Assembly (NCBI RefSeq): GCF_030283145.1 | Contig: NZ_JASNWE010000001.1 | Location: forward strand, 1,966,176-2,030,175 | DNA: 64,000 nucleotides | DNA from: Actinomadura xylanilytica | Lineage (GTDB): Bacteria > Actinomycetota > Actinomycetes > Streptosporangiales > Streptosporangiaceae | Direction: 5' to 3' | Part shown: positions 26,508 through 35,533 of the stretch, piece after piece | Layout: every line of letters starts with the position of its first letter | Numbering within the stretch: position 1 is the stretch's first letter | Made by a program: the position numbers and the translations under genes | The notes under the pieces: model-generated | The model's database searches: none | Told to the model about the DNA's origin: nothing | Seen by the model: only the letters and a program-made list of their open reading frames with translations

Positions 26508-27983
26508 CTAGTAGGCGCCGGAGCCGCGGACCACCGCCGACCAGGTCTTCCACATGATCTGGAGGTCGAGCGCCAGGGACCAGTTGTCGACGTACCGCAG
26601 GTCGAGCCGGACCGACTCCTCCCAAGTCAGGTCGGAGCGCCCGCTCACCTGCCAGAGCCCGGTCAGCCCCGGCCGGACGACCAGCCGCCGGTAGACGTCG
26701 CCGCCGTACTGGGCGACCTCCTCGGGCAGCGGCGGACGCGGCCCGACCAGCGACATGTCGCCGCGCACCACGTTGATCAGCTGCGGCAGCTCGTCCAGCG
26801 AGTAGCGGCGCAGCCGGCGGCCGACCCGGGTGATCCGCGGGTCCTCCTTGATCTTGAACAGCACGCCGTCGTTGTCGTTGTGCTGGCGCAGCTCGACCTT
26901 GCGGTCCTCGGCGTCGGTCACCATCGTGCGGAACTTCAGCACGGTGAAGTGCCGCCCGCCGCGGCCCACCCGGACCTGCCGGAACAGCACCGGCCCGCTG
27001 GTGGTCACCTTGATCAGGAACGCGACGAGCAGCAGCAGCGGGCTGAGCAGCACCAGCCCGGCGAGCGCCCCGGTCCGGTCGAACAGGCTCTTGACGACCT
27101 TCCGGCCGCCGTCCAGCTCGGGGTGCTCGACGTGCAGCAGCGGCAGCCCCGACACCGGCCGGATCGAGATCCGCGGCCCGGTGACGTCCATCAGCGCGGG
27201 CGCGACCACCAGCTCGACGTCGTCGCGCTCGATCTGCCAGGCCAGCCGGCGCAGCGCGGACCCGTCCATCTCGGGGCAGGCCAGCACCGCGACCGAGTCG
27301 GCGCCGACCTGGTCGACCACCGCCGCCGCCTGGCCGAAGTGGCCGAGCACCGGCACGCCCTCGACCTCGCCGATCGCGTCGTCGCCGGCGGCGAGCGCGG
27401 GCGGCAGGCAGATCGCGACGATGTCCATGCCGTGGTAGCGCTTCTGCCGGAGCAGCTTGATCAGGTCGGCGACCGACGTGCGGTGCCCCACCGCGACGAC
27501 CCGCCGCATGCAGTCGCCGTTCCACCGCTTGCGGTGCAGCCACTTGCGCAGCCGGTAGCGCGCCACCAGGTTGAGGAACGTGCCGAACGGCAACGCCATC
27601 ACCACGTACCCGCGGGCGACCTCGGTCTTGGTCGCGTACGCCACGATCGCGACGGACGCGGTGAGGATGAACCCGGCGTGCAGGACCCGGCGGAACTCCT
27701 CGTACCCGACGCCGATGTACCGCGGCTGGTAGGCCCGGCACAGCATCAGGGTGAGCAGCCACAGCACGGGCAGCGCGACCGTCAGGGCGACATACGGTAC
27801 GGTCGGATCGCCTGGAATGCCGGGAAAGCGGAGCAGGAAGGCGATCACTCCGGCCATCAGCATGCTGAAGAAGTCGAGCCCGCCGGCGAAGCGGCGATAC
27901 CACCCGCTCCAGCTCGGCGCTTGGACGCGCCGTTGCTCGTGGCCGGCCGCCGAATCATGCCGGACCTTGTCAACGACGGCCAT
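26508..27983 (-). CDS. Polyprenyl-phosphate sugar-1-phosphate transferase (WbaP/CpsE-like)
   Basis: 491 aa. Four to five N-terminal membrane segments, a CoA-binding-like cytoplasmic domain (RRVVAVGHRTSVADLIKLL), another membrane helix (LVLLSPLLLLVAFLIKV) and the catalytic bacterial sugar transferase domain: GPVLFRQVRVGRGGRHFTV, LKFRTMVTDAEDRK, and RPGLTGLWQVSGRSD. Enzymes of this class load the first sugar-1-phosphate on undecaprenyl phosphate and begin EPS or capsule repeat synthesis. ATG has GAGG 6 nt upstream. It stands alone at the right end of the glycan locus, away from the other assembly genes, and is the only initiator seen. Confidence 0.93.
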   Translation of the reverse strand: MAVVDKVRHDSAAGHEQRRVQAPSWSGWYRRFAGGLDFFSMLMAGVIAFLLRFPGIPGDPTVPYVALTVALPVLWLLTLMLCRAYQPRYIGVGYEEFRRVLHAGFILTASVAIVAYATKTEVARGYVVMALPFGTFLNLVARYRLRKWLHRKRWNGDCMRRVVAVGHRTSVADLIKLLRQKRYHGMDIVAICLPPALAAGDDAIGEVEGVPVLGHFGQAAAVVDQVGADSVAVLACPEMDGSALRRLAWQIERDDVELVVAPALMDVTGPRISIRPVSGLPLLHVEHPELDGGRKVVKSLFDRTGALAGLVLLSPLLLLVAFLIKVTTSGPVLFRQVRVGRGGRHFTVLKFRTMVTDAEDRKVELRQHNDNDGVLFKIKEDPRITRVGRRLRRYSLDELPQLINVVRGDMSLVGPRPPLPEEVAQYGGDVYRRLVVRPGLTGLWQVSGRSDLTWEESVRLDLRYVDNWSLALDLQIMWKTWSAVVRGSGAY

Positions 27984-28172
27984 AACACCTCACCAACTCC
28001 TGACACGCGCGCCCCGTCACACACGTTCCACCCCGAAGACGGCCGAGTGGCACGCGGGGTTCACACGACATCCCAAGCCCGCGTGTGATGCATCTTACGT
28101 TCGCCTGCCCCTCGGCGGGAGCCATGCGGCACCGGCCGCTCCCGGCCGCGCGGGCGCCCCCCTGCGGAGCGG

Positions 28173-28751
28173 TCAACCGGCGTGGAAAGTGTTCTGCGCG
28201 GCCTCGAGACCGCCGGTGAGCACTCCCTCGACGGCGTCGGCGGTGCGATCGACGTTCAGCTCGAGTTCCCTGCGTTCGGCGGCCGAGAAATCCTTCAGAA
28301 CGAACGCCGCCGGATCCATCCGGCCGGGTGGTCGCCCCACTCCGAACCTGACCCGCAGGTAATTCTTGTCTCCACCCAGCGATCGGGTGATAGAACGCAA
28401 CCCGTTGTGACCGTTGTCACCGCCGCCCTGCTTGAGCCGCAGCGTCCCGTACGGGACGTCCAGCTCGTCGTGCACCACGACGAGCCGCTCGACCGGCACC
28501 TTGTAGAAGTCGCGGAGGCCCTTCACCGGCCCGCCCGACTCGTTCATGAACGTGCGCGGCTTGGCCAGCACCACGCGGGCGCCCGCGAGCCGTCCCTCCA
28601 GCACCTCCGACCGCGACCGGTGCGACTTGAACCGCCCGCCGGCCCGTCCGGCCAGCACGTCGAGCACCATGAACCCGGCGTTGTGCCGGTTCCCGGCGTA
28701 CGACGGGCCCGGGTTGCCGAGGCCCACGACCAGCCAGAGATCCGCGCTCAC
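28173..28751 (-). CDS. pth: Peptidyl-tRNA hydrolase
   Basis: 192 aa. Releases tRNA from drop-off peptidyl-tRNA. Seen: [20 protein letters not shown] with the catalytic His of [37 protein letters not shown], and [13 protein letters not shown]. Starts at GTG 28749-28751 behind GGGAG. Order rplY-pth with prs and glmU upstream is the common actinobacterial arrangement. Confidence 0.96.
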   Translation of the reverse strand: MSADLWLVVGLGNPGPSYAGNRHNAGFMVLDVLAGRAGGRFKSHRSRSEVLEGRLAGARVVLAKPRTFMNESGGPVKGLRDFYKVPVERLVVVHDELDVPYGTLRLKQGGGDNGHNGLRSITRSLGGDKNYLRVRFGVGRPPGRMDPAAFVLKDFSAAERRELELNVDRTADAVEGVLTGGLEAAQNTFHAG

Positions 28752-28806
28752 CGGTACTCCCTTTCAACCGCTGTGTCTCCGGGGACGGCCCCGGCCCGCG
28801 GACGTG

Positions 28807-28844
28807 CACGGCCTCCGCCGGTGCGCGCACCGGCGGAGGCCGTG
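28807..28844 (-). terminator. 38-nt perfect palindrome downstream of rplY
   Basis: CACGGCCTCCGCCGGTGC-GC-GCACCGGCGGAGGCCGTG in which all 19 pairs match (38 nt with no unpaired loop on paper). It lies between the rplY stop and pth, 56 nt before pth. A second smaller stem (GACGGTCGCC...GGCGGCCGTC, about 28862-28887) precedes it. Probably a strong terminator or attenuator; no T-tract. Confidence 0.8.
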
Positions 28845-28906
28845 GAAAACCGTGTCGGTCGGACGGTCGCCGCGATCGGCGGCCGTCTCGCCTGGGGGGG
28901 GGCCGC

Positions 28907-29524
28907 CTACTCGGCGCCCTCGCCCTCGCCCTCGGTGCCTTCGCCCTCGGCGCCCTCGCCCTCGGCCGCGGCCGGCTCGGTGGAGACGGTCGCGTCGACG
29001 ATCTGAACGATCAGAATGTCCTCGTCGGCGGCCAGAGTCGCGCCCGCGGGGAGCTTGAGGTCCTTGGCCAGCACCTGCGTGTCGATCTCCAGGCCGGCGA
29101 TGTGGAGCTCGACCTCCTGGGGAATGTGGGTGGCCTCGGCCTCGATCGAGATCTGCACCTCGGGCTGGACCAGCCGGCCGCCCGCCACCACGTCGCCGAC
29201 GATGCTGATCGGCAGGTCGACGACGACCTTCTCGCCGCGCTTGACCACCAGCAGGTCGACGTGCTTCAGGAAGCCCTTGATCGGGTCGCGCTGCACGTCC
29301 TTGGGCAGGGCCAGCTCGCTGCCGGCGCCGACGCCCTCGAGGGTGAGCAGCACGTTGGGGGTCTTCAGGGCGAGCATCAGCTCGTGCCCGGGAAGCGAGA
29401 TGTGCTGCGGGTCGGTGCCGTGACCATAGATGACGGCGGGCACCTTGCCGGCCCGGCGGGTGCGCCGCGCGGCACCCTTACCGAACTCGGTGCGCGGCTC
29501 GGCGGCAATGCGTACCTCGGACAC
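28907..29524 (-). CDS. rplY: 50S ribosomal protein L25/CTC family
   Basis: About 205 aa, the long CTC-type L25 that binds 5S rRNA. N-terminal L25 domain: AAEPRTEFGKGAARRTRRAG, VPAVIYGHGTDPQHISLPG; C-terminal CTC beta domain: VQPEVQISIEAEATHIPQEV, LPAGATLAADEDILIVQI; then an acidic Gly/Glu tail of ~30 residues. GTG at 29522-29524 has GAGGAG with an 8-nt spacer, better than the longer ATG upstream. Confidence 0.95.
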   Translation of the reverse strand: MSEVRIAAEPRTEFGKGAARRTRRAGKVPAVIYGHGTDPQHISLPGHELMLALKTPNVLLTLEGVGAGSELALPKDVQRDPIKGFLKHVDLLVVKRGEKVVVDLPISIVGDVVAGGRLVQPEVQISIEAEATHIPQEVELHIAGLEIDTQVLAKDLKLPAGATLAADEDILIVQIVDATVSTEPAAAEGEGAEGEGTEGEGEGAE

Positions 29525-29889
29525 GGCGGAAACTCCTCGTTTGTTGCGATCCACGGCCGTCCGGCATGGACGTCCGCTACGGACAGAGCGAATCAGGCGA
29601 TGCTCGACGCGTCAGGCGCCTCGAAGATTCTTTGCGTTCCCCGGGGAGTGCGGGACCGGTGGAGGAACCGCACTGAACGACCCGGGACATACGCGGATTG
29701 GTCAAGTCTAGCCGATCGTCGCACACCCGAACGCCAGCGGCCCCGAACGGCGGCGGCCCGAACGGCGGCGGGCCCCGGACGCGCCCGTGCCCGGGACCGC
29801 CGTCACGCGGTCCCGGGCACGGATGGACGGACGCGGGCCGGACGGCCCCGTTCAGCCGGGTGCGGTCGGCCGCGGGTTCGGCCGCGGGT
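29525..29889. other. 365-bp intergenic between prs and rplY
   Basis: Holds the rplY ribosome binding site and presumably its promoter in the AT-richer stretch 29580-29710, GGCGGCGGCCCGAAC repeats at about 29745-29775, and the prs terminator. No gene seen. Confidence 0.6.
29786..29821 (-). terminator. prs terminator
   Basis: Perfect 15-bp stem CGTGCCCGGGACCGC (29786-29800) / GCGGTCCCGGGCACG (29807-29821), 6-nt loop, about 70 nt after the prs stop. Confidence 0.85.
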
Positions 29890-30870
29890 TCAGCTGTGCC
29901 CGCCGAAGAGGCTGGTCACCGAGCCGTCGCTGAACACCTCGTTGATCGCCCGCGCGACGAGCGGCGCGATCGGCAGCACGGTCAGCTTGTCGAACTGCTT
30001 CTCCTCGGGGATCGGCAGCGTGTTGGTGAGCACCACCTCGGAGATCCGGGAGTTCTTCAGCCGGTCGACGGCCGGCCCCGACAGCACGCCGTGCGTCGCC
30101 GCGACCACGACCCGGGCCGCGCCCTGCTCGAACAGCGCCTCGGCGGCCTTGACGATGGTGCCGCCGGTGTCGATCATGTCGTCCACCACCACGCAGGTCC
30201 GGCCCTCGACCTCGCCGACCACGTCGAAGACCTTGACCTCGTTGGCCACATCCGGATCGCGCTTCTTGTGGATGATCGCCATCGGCACCCCGCCCAGCCG
30301 GTCGCTCCACCGCTCGGTCACCCGGACCCGGCCGGCGTCCGGCGCGACCACGGTGACCTGCGAGGTGTCCAGCCGGCTCTCGAAGTGCGAGGCCAGCAGG
30401 TCCAGCGCGAACAGGTGGTCGACCGGACCGTCGAAGAAGCCCTGGATCTGCGCGGTGTGCAGGTCCACGGTGATCAGCCGGTCGGCGCCCGCGGTCTTGA
30501 ACAGGTCGGCCATCAGCCGCGCCGAGATCGGCTCACGGCCACGGTGCTTCTTGTCCTGGCGGGCATATCCGAAGAACGGCGCCACCACGGTGATCCGCTT
30601 GGCCGACGCGCGCTTGAGCGCGTCCACCATGATCAGCTGCTCCATGATCCATTGGTTGATGGGAGCTGTGTGGCTCTGGATCACGAAGGCATCGGAACCA
30701 CGGACCGACTCCAGGAACCGTACGAACGTCTCGCCGTTGGCGAAGTCATACGCGGAGGTCGGCGTGAGTTCGACGTGGAGGTTGTCGGCTACTTCCTTGG
30801 CCAGGTCCGGGTGGGCTCGGCCGGTGAAGAGCATGAGCTTCTTCTGGCCACTCGCTTTGATCCCACTCAC
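29890..30870 (-). CDS. prs: Ribose-phosphate pyrophosphokinase
   Basis: 326 aa. Makes PRPP from ribose-5-phosphate and ATP. Seen: FANGETFVRFLESVRG, FFGYARQDKKHRGREPIS (flexible loop), DLHTAQIQGFF, and VVVDDMIDTGGTIVKAAEAL (PRPP-binding). I chose GTG at 30868-30870 (VSGIKASGQKK) because GGGGGAG lies 9 nt upstream; a TTG three codons earlier abuts that site. Family class I length. Second gene of glmU-prs. Confidence 0.95.
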   Translation of the reverse strand: MSGIKASGQKKLMLFTGRAHPDLAKEVADNLHVELTPTSAYDFANGETFVRFLESVRGSDAFVIQSHTAPINQWIMEQLIMVDALKRASAKRITVVAPFFGYARQDKKHRGREPISARLMADLFKTAGADRLITVDLHTAQIQGFFDGPVDHLFALDLLASHFESRLDTSQVTVVAPDAGRVRVTERWSDRLGGVPMAIIHKKRDPDVANEVKVFDVVGEVEGRTCVVVDDMIDTGGTIVKAAEALFEQGAARVVVAATHGVLSGPAVDRLKNSRISEVVLTNTLPIPEEKQFDKLTVLPIAPLVARAINEVFSDGSVTSLFGGHS

Positions 30871-30971
30871 CTCTGACAACTCCCCCTAAATGGAACGTGC
30901 TTCTCGTGGGTGTTGTCCCCACTCCCCACGCATCGCAAGAGTCGACTCCGCGATGCGCGGGTTGCCTGTCG

Positions 30972-30991
30972 TCCCGCCGGACGCGGCGGGA
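30972..30991 (-). terminator. Hairpin after glmU
   Basis: TCCCGCCG (30972-30979) and CGGCGGGA (30984-30991), 8-bp perfect stem with GACG loop, 9 nt after the glmU stop. Confidence 0.6.
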
Positions 30992-31000
30992 GGCGGGGCG

Positions 31001-32479
31001 TCAGTCGCCGCCCGCGGCGTGCTCACCGGCCGCGTCGTCGCGGGCCCGGCGGGCCGCGTCGGCGGCGGGGGTGCCGGCGCGCTTGCGCTCGACCCACCCC
31101 GCGATGTTGCGCTGCCGTCCGCGGGCGACCGCCATCGCCCCGGGCGGGACGTCCTGCACGATCACCGATCCGGCGGCGGTGTAGGCGCCGTCGCCGACCG
31201 TGACCGGAGCGACGATCATGTTGTCGCTGCCGACCTTGACGTGGTCGCCGATCACGCTGCGGCTCTTGGTGACGCCGTCGTAGTTGACGAACACCGAACT
31301 GGCCCCGATGTTGGAGCCGGTGCCGATCTCGGCATCGCCGACATAGGTCAGGTGCGGCACCTTGCTGCCCTCGCCGACCTGCGCGTTCTTCATCTCCACA
31401 TAGGTGCCCGCCTTGGCCTTGCGGGCCAGCCGGGTTCCCGGGCGCAGGTAGGCGTAGGGGCCGACGGACGCCTGCGGGCCGATCTCGGCCTCGACGCAGA
31501 CGGCGTTGACCACGGTGGCGTCCGCGCCGACCCTGGTGTCGGTCAGCGTGCAGCCCGGCCCCACTCGGGCGCCCTCGCCCAGGTGGGTGCGGCCGTGCAG
31601 CTGGGTCGCCGGGTGGACGATCGCGTCGGGCTCGGCGCTGACCTGCACGTCGATCCAGGTGGTGGCCGGGTCGACGATGGTGACCCCGGCCCGCATGTGG
31701 GCCTCCAGGATCCGGTCGTTGAGCTGTCGGCGGGCCTGCGCGAGCTGCACCTTGTCGTTGACGCCCTGCGTCTCGACCCAGTCGGCGGCGCGGTGCGCCC
31801 CGGCCCGGTGGCCGTCGCCGCGCAGGATCGCCACGACGTCGGTGAGGTACTCCTCGCCGTTGGCGTTGTCGGTGGTGACCCGCTTGAGCGCCGCGGCCAG
31901 CAGGGCCCCGTCGAAGGCGTACATGCCGACGTTGATCTCGTTGACGGCGCGCTGCTCGGCGGTGGCGTCCTTGTGCTCGACGATCGCGCTGACCGACCCG
32001 TCGGCCGCGCGGATCATGCGGCCGTAGCCGGTGGCGTCGGGCATCTCGGTGGTGAGGACGGTGACGGCGTTGCCGTCGGCCTCGTGCGTGGCGACCAGTT
32101 CGGCGAGCGTCTCGCCGCGCAGCAGCGGATGGTCGCCGTTGGTGACCACGACGGTGCCGCGCAGGTCGCCGGTCTGCTCCAGGGTCGTCCGGACGGCGTG
32201 CCCGGTGCCGCCCTGCCGCTCCTGGACGACCGGTTCGGCGTCCGGGACGTGCTCGGCGAGGTGGGCGACGACCTGTTCGCGGCGGTGCCCGACCACCACC
32301 ACGAGGCGTTCGGGTTCAAGTTCGCGGGCGGCGGCCAGCACATGGCCGACCATGCTGCGCCCGCACAGCTCGTGCAGCACTTTGGAAGTACGGGACTTCA
32401 TCCGGGTGCCCTCGCCCGCGGCGAGGACGATTACGGCGGCCGGGCGGGCGGCCCGGCTCCGTGTACGGCAGGCAGCCAC
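31001..32479 (-). CDS. glmU: Bifunctional GlmU (GlcNAc-1-P uridyltransferase / GlcN-1-P acetyltransferase)
   Basis: 492 aa. Makes UDP-GlcNAc for peptidoglycan. N-terminal pyrophosphorylase: [48 protein letters not shown]-terminal left-handed beta-helix: hexapeptides around [20 protein letters not shown], and [20 protein letters not shown] with the acetyltransferase site. GTG at 32477-32479 is preferred over the ATG six codons upstream because GAGGAG precedes it by 7 nt. Downstream of tRNA-Gln on the same strand. Confidence 0.95.
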   Translation of the reverse strand: MAACRTRSRAARPAAVIVLAAGEGTRMKSRTSKVLHELCGRSMVGHVLAAARELEPERLVVVVGHRREQVVAHLAEHVPDAEPVVQERQGGTGHAVRTTLEQTGDLRGTVVVTNGDHPLLRGETLAELVATHEADGNAVTVLTTEMPDATGYGRMIRAADGSVSAIVEHKDATAEQRAVNEINVGMYAFDGALLAAALKRVTTDNANGEEYLTDVVAILRGDGHRAGAHRAADWVETQGVNDKVQLAQARRQLNDRILEAHMRAGVTIVDPATTWIDVQVSAEPDAIVHPATQLHGRTHLGEGARVGPGCTLTDTRVGADATVVNAVCVEAEIGPQASVGPYAYLRPGTRLARKAKAGTYVEMKNAQVGEGSKVPHLTYVGDAEIGTGSNIGASSVFVNYDGVTKSRSVIGDHVKVGSDNMIVAPVTVGDGAYTAAGSVIVQDVPPGAMAVARGRQRNIAGWVERKRAGTPAADAARRARDDAAGEHAAGGD

Positions 32480-32680
32480 GAAGAGGCTCCTCGGCATCGC
32501 GGACGGGTTCGGTCGGGTGCGGAACCGACGGCCCCACTTGGACCGTCCAATACGCCGCCTACCTGCCTAAACGACGTTCCGGCAGGGGCATGGGCACGCC
32601 CGACAACCGAAGGATACCGCCCAGCCGGGACCTGTCACCCCGCCGGTCCCCCGCGGTCACGATCGGACCTTCCGGAGCCC

Positions 32681-32712
32681 GCCGTCCGGCGGGCCCGGGG
32701 CCGCCGGACGGC
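32681..32712 (-). terminator. Terminator after tRNA-Gln
   Basis: Perfect 12-bp stem GCCGTCCGGCGG (32681-32692) / CCGCCGGACGGC (32701-32712), 8-nt loop, 15 nt after the tRNA 3' end. Confidence 0.75.
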
Positions 32713-32727
32713 ACATCGGGCACCCTG

Positions 32728-32798
32728 CTCCCGGGGGAGGATTCGAACCCCCATACGATCGACCAAAACGACCAGTCCTGCCCTTAGACGACCCGGGA
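32728..32798 (-). tRNA. tRNA-Gln (anticodon TTG)
   Basis: 71-nt cloverleaf on the minus strand. Acceptor TCCCGGG pairs with CCCGGGA, discriminator G; D arm GTC...GAC; anticodon stem GGTCG/CGATC (one G-U) around loop TTTTGGT, giving anticodon TTG (32764-32766), codon CAA; T arm with GGTTCGAATCC. The 3' CCA is not encoded. Position upstream of glmU is common in actinobacteria. Confidence 0.95.
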
Positions 32799-33079
32799 AA
32801 GGCCAAACCCGGACAAACCTCCCACTCTGGGGAGCCGTCCAGGCCGGTCCTCACGATACCGGTTCCGCCACCACTCCCCCATCCGTTAGGCGGGGATCGG
32901 TCCGGGGCCGGCCCCTCGACGGACGGCCGCGGGACCGCCCCCGGGAACGCGCCGTCCACCGGGGCCCGGCGGGCGAACCATCGGCGGGGCCCGGTCGTTT
33001 GACCTGGCCGAGAACCATTTCACGAGCTCTCTTCACATCCGCGTGACACCGGTCTGACCCTCCGCAGAGTTTCATGTCC
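32799..33079. other. Intergenic between tRNA-Gln and desaturase promoter
   Basis: About 280 bp upstream of both divergent transcripts. GC-rich with overlapping GGCCGG/CCGGCC hairpin potential around 32890-32960 and a less GC-rich half from 33000. I see no open frame with a ribosome binding site. Confidence 0.5.
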
Positions 33080-33153
33080 TTGAGACCGAAAAATCACCGA
33101 ATTTACGATTCGATGCTGTCCAACCTACGCAACCGTAGGTTACGTTGGCGTAA
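33080..33153 (+). promoter_or_regulatory. Desaturase promoter with two ACG-N4-CGT operators
   Basis: TTGAGA (33080-33085), 18 nt, TACGAT (33104-33109) form a good sigma-A-type promoter with start near 33116. Just downstream are AACCTACG-CAAC-CGTAGGTT (33122-33141) and TTACG-TTGG-CGTAA (33140-33153), two palindromes sharing the core YTACG-N4-CGTAR, centres 15 bp apart. Located over the initially transcribed region, they fit a repressor road-block. The TetR gene after the desaturase is the likely partner (inference). Confidence 0.7.
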
Positions 33154-33189
33154 GTACGGCTGCCCCGAGTAGCAGGAAGCGGTGACGCA

Positions 33190-34137
33190 ATGACTACAGC
33201 CCCCATCCTCGATCCCCCTCGCCCACAGGGCCGTCCAGAGATCGACCCGGAGCCGCGGGGCAACGCCGAACGCCTACTCATCGCCCTGTTCACCGGGGTC
33301 CCGTTCCTGGCCCTGTTCGCGGCGGTTCCGCTCGCGTGGGGCAGCTTCCTCGGCTGGAGCGACGTGCTCCTCACCGCGGTCTTCTACTTCGTCTCGGCCG
33401 GCGGCATCACCGTCGGCTACCACCGCTACTTCACGCACGGCTCGTTCAAGGCGGGCCGCCCGCTGAAGATCTTCCTGGCGATCGCGGGGGGCCTGGCGAT
33501 GGAGGGGCCGGTCATCACCTGGGTCGCCGACCACCGGCGCCACCACAAGCACTCCGACAAGGAGATGGACCCGCACTCGCCGTGGCGCTTCGGTAACGAC
33601 TGGAAGGCCCTGGCCAAGGGCCTGGTCTGGGCGCACTACGGCTGGCTGTTCAACAGCAACCGCACGTCCAAGCCGCGCTTCGCCAAGGACCTGCTGAACG
33701 ACCGCGACATCGTCCGCGTGCACCGGTGGTTCCCCGGGCTGGTCGCGGTGTCGTTCCTGCTCCCGGCCGCGCTCGGCGGGCTGCTCACCATGTCCTGGCT
33801 CGGCGCGCTGACCGCGCTGTTCTGGGCGGGCTTCGTCCGGACCACCCTGGTGCACCACGTGACCTGGTCGATCAACTCCATCTGCCACACGTTCGGCAAG
33901 GAGGACTTCGAGGTCCGCGACAAGTCCCGCAACGTGTGGTGGCTCGCCATCCCGTCGCTCGGCGAGTCCTGGCACAACCTGCACCACGCCGACCCGACCT
34001 GCGCGCGTCACGGCGTCCTCAAGGGGCAGGTCGACATCAGCGCCCGCGTCATCTGGACGTTCGAGAAGGCCGGCTGGGCCCGCGACGTCCGCTGGCCGGA
34101 CGCCGAACGCCTCGCCAAGCGGACGAAGCAGGCATGA
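33190..34137 (+). CDS. Acyl-CoA (Delta9-type) fatty-acid desaturase
   Basis: 315 aa integral membrane di-iron desaturase. Three histidine boxes: HRYFTH (about residues 78-83), HRRHHKH (about 115-121, then S-D-K-E-M-D-P-H-S-P-W), and HNLHH (about 262-266). Hydrophobic pairs lie between them. Introduces a double bond into fatty acyl chains, adjusting membrane fluidity; an electron-transfer partner is not next to it. ATG has AGGAAG about 11 nt upstream. Followed by a TetR regulator gene in the same direction. Confidence 0.92.
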   Translation: MTTAPILDPPRPQGRPEIDPEPRGNAERLLIALFTGVPFLALFAAVPLAWGSFLGWSDVLLTAVFYFVSAGGITVGYHRYFTHGSFKAGRPLKIFLAIAGGLAMEGPVITWVADHRRHHKHSDKEMDPHSPWRFGNDWKALAKGLVWAHYGWLFNSNRTSKPRFAKDLLNDRDIVRVHRWFPGLVAVSFLLPAALGGLLTMSWLGALTALFWAGFVRTTLVHHVTWSINSICHTFGKEDFEVRDKSRNVWWLAIPSLGESWHNLHHADPTCARHGVLKGQVDISARVIWTFEKAGWARDVRWPDAERLAKRTKQA

Positions 34138-34164
34138 TGTGGCATCCCCCCCTTCCACTCAGCA

Positions 34165-35019
34165 ATGCGAACGGTACGAGTGAGCGCCACAATTGACACC
34201 GTGACAGAACCCGCCCCCCGGTCCCGCAGGAAGCGGATGACCGGCAAGGAAAGACGTGAGCAGCTGCTCGACATCGGCCGGGCACTGTTCGCCGAGCGCG
34301 GCCTGGACGGCACCTCGGTGGAGGAGATCGCCTCCGCGGCGGGTGTCTCCAAGCCCGTGGTGTACGAGCACTTCGGCGGCAAGGAGGGCCTCTACGCCGT
34401 CGTGGTCGACCGCGAGTTCGAACGACTGCTCAGCCTGGTCACCGAGGCCCTCAACTCCGCGATCCACTACCGCAGCAAGCTCGAGAAGGCCGCGCTCGCA
34501 CTGCTGGAGTACATCGAGGAGCACCCGGACGGCTTCCGCATCCTGGTGCGCGACTCGCACGGCGGCACCGGCACCGGCAGCTACGCCAGCCTGCTCAGCG
34601 AGATCGCCGGCGAGGTCGAGCACATCCTCGCCCAGGAGTTCGACCGGCACGAGTACGACGACCGGTTCTCGCCGATGTACGCGCAGATGCTGGTCGGCAT
34701 GGTCGCGCTCACCGGGCAGTGGTGGCTGGACGTGCGCAAGCCCAAGCGCGAGGAGGTCGCCGCGCACGTGGTGAACCTCGCCTGGAACGGCCTGTCCGGC
34801 CTGGAGTCGCGCCCCTCGCTCGACCCGCGCCGCCGCCGCAAGGAGCTCGAACGGCTGGAGAAGCGCGCCGAGAAGGCGGCGCACAAGGCCGAGAAGGCCG
34901 AGGAGAAGGCCGCGGCCAAGGCGGAGAAGGCCCAGCGCAAGGGCCGCCGCGACGATGCCTCTGAGGAGTCCGCCGACGAGGCCCATGAGGAGACCCCCGA
35001 GGCGACTCCGCGGCACTGA
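34165..35019 (+). CDS. TetR-family regulator, probable desaturase repressor
   Basis: Up to 284 aa. HTH: REQLLDIGRALFAERGLDGTS followed by VEEIASAAGVSKPVVYEHFG, here quoted in parts, and KEGLYAVVVDREFERL. A helical ligand domain follows (YASLLSEIAGEVEHILAQEF). The last ~65 residues are a Lys/Ala/Glu-rich coiled tail (EKAEEKAAAKAEKAQRKGRR) ending acidic, beyond the normal TetR length. Start uncertain: ATG 34165, GTG 34180 or GTG 34201 (MTEPAPRSRRKR) are all in frame and none has a clear ribosome site. In mycobacteria TetR repressors such as MadR control acyl-CoA desaturases; the palindromes at 33122-33153 make a similar role likely here. Confidence 0.85.
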   Translation: MRTVRVSATIDTVTEPAPRSRRKRMTGKERREQLLDIGRALFAERGLDGTSVEEIASAAGVSKPVVYEHFGGKEGLYAVVVDREFERLLSLVTEALNSAIHYRSKLEKAALALLEYIEEHPDGFRILVRDSHGGTGTGSYASLLSEIAGEVEHILAQEFDRHEYDDRFSPMYAQMLVGMVALTGQWWLDVRKPKREEVAAHVVNLAWNGLSGLESRPSLDPRRRRKELERLEKRAEKAAHKAEKAEEKAAAKAEKAQRKGRRDDASEESADEAHEETPEATPRH

Positions 35020-35094
35020 CCCTCGGTCACCACTCCGGCGCGAACTGTCACACCCTCGTCCTACTCTCGGGACCAGTCCGAGAGGAGGGCCCCG

Positions 35095-35415
35095 ATGACG
35101 CCGACGACCGGCCGCCGGGCCGACCGCGACACCCAGGCCGACGACTGCGCGCTGGACTTCCTCCGCGATCTGGACGAGTCGCTCTGGATCCTGGAGGAGG
35201 CCCGCCGCGCCGCGGCCAACGCCTTCCGCCACTCGGCCCGCGGCCACGACCACGTCGCCGAGCTCCGGCGCCTGCTGCGCCGCCTGCACGCCGTCCTGGT
35301 CGACTGGGAGGTCGAGATCCGCACCGGCGCTGACGTCGCGCCCGGCGGACGCGACCACCAGGCTGCAGAGGCCCGCCCGTCCCCTTCGGCCCTTCGAAAA
35401 GACGTGTGCCGGTGA
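35095..35415 (+). CDS. Small hypothetical protein
   Basis: 106 aa, not recognised. Strong GAGAGGAGGG ribosome site before ATG. Central predicted helices with acidic and Arg-rich faces (CALDFLRDLDESLWILEEAR, VAELRRLLRRLHAVLVDWEV) and polar ends; no membrane segment or signal. Located 75 bp after the TetR gene in the same direction, possibly co-transcribed. Confidence 0.6.
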   Translation: MTPTTGRRADRDTQADDCALDFLRDLDESLWILEEARRAAANAFRHSARGHDHVAELRRLLRRLHAVLVDWEVEIRTGADVAPGGRDHQAAEARPSPSALRKDVCR

Positions 35416-35533
35416 CCGTCCGGAGTTCGTCCGGGCGGCCACCGGCTGGGGTCACCGGCTTCGGGTCACGATGCCGGGGTCGGTGGGGCCGCGCGCGCCG
35501 CGATCGTGCGTGCGTCTTCGCGCGGCCGGGTCG

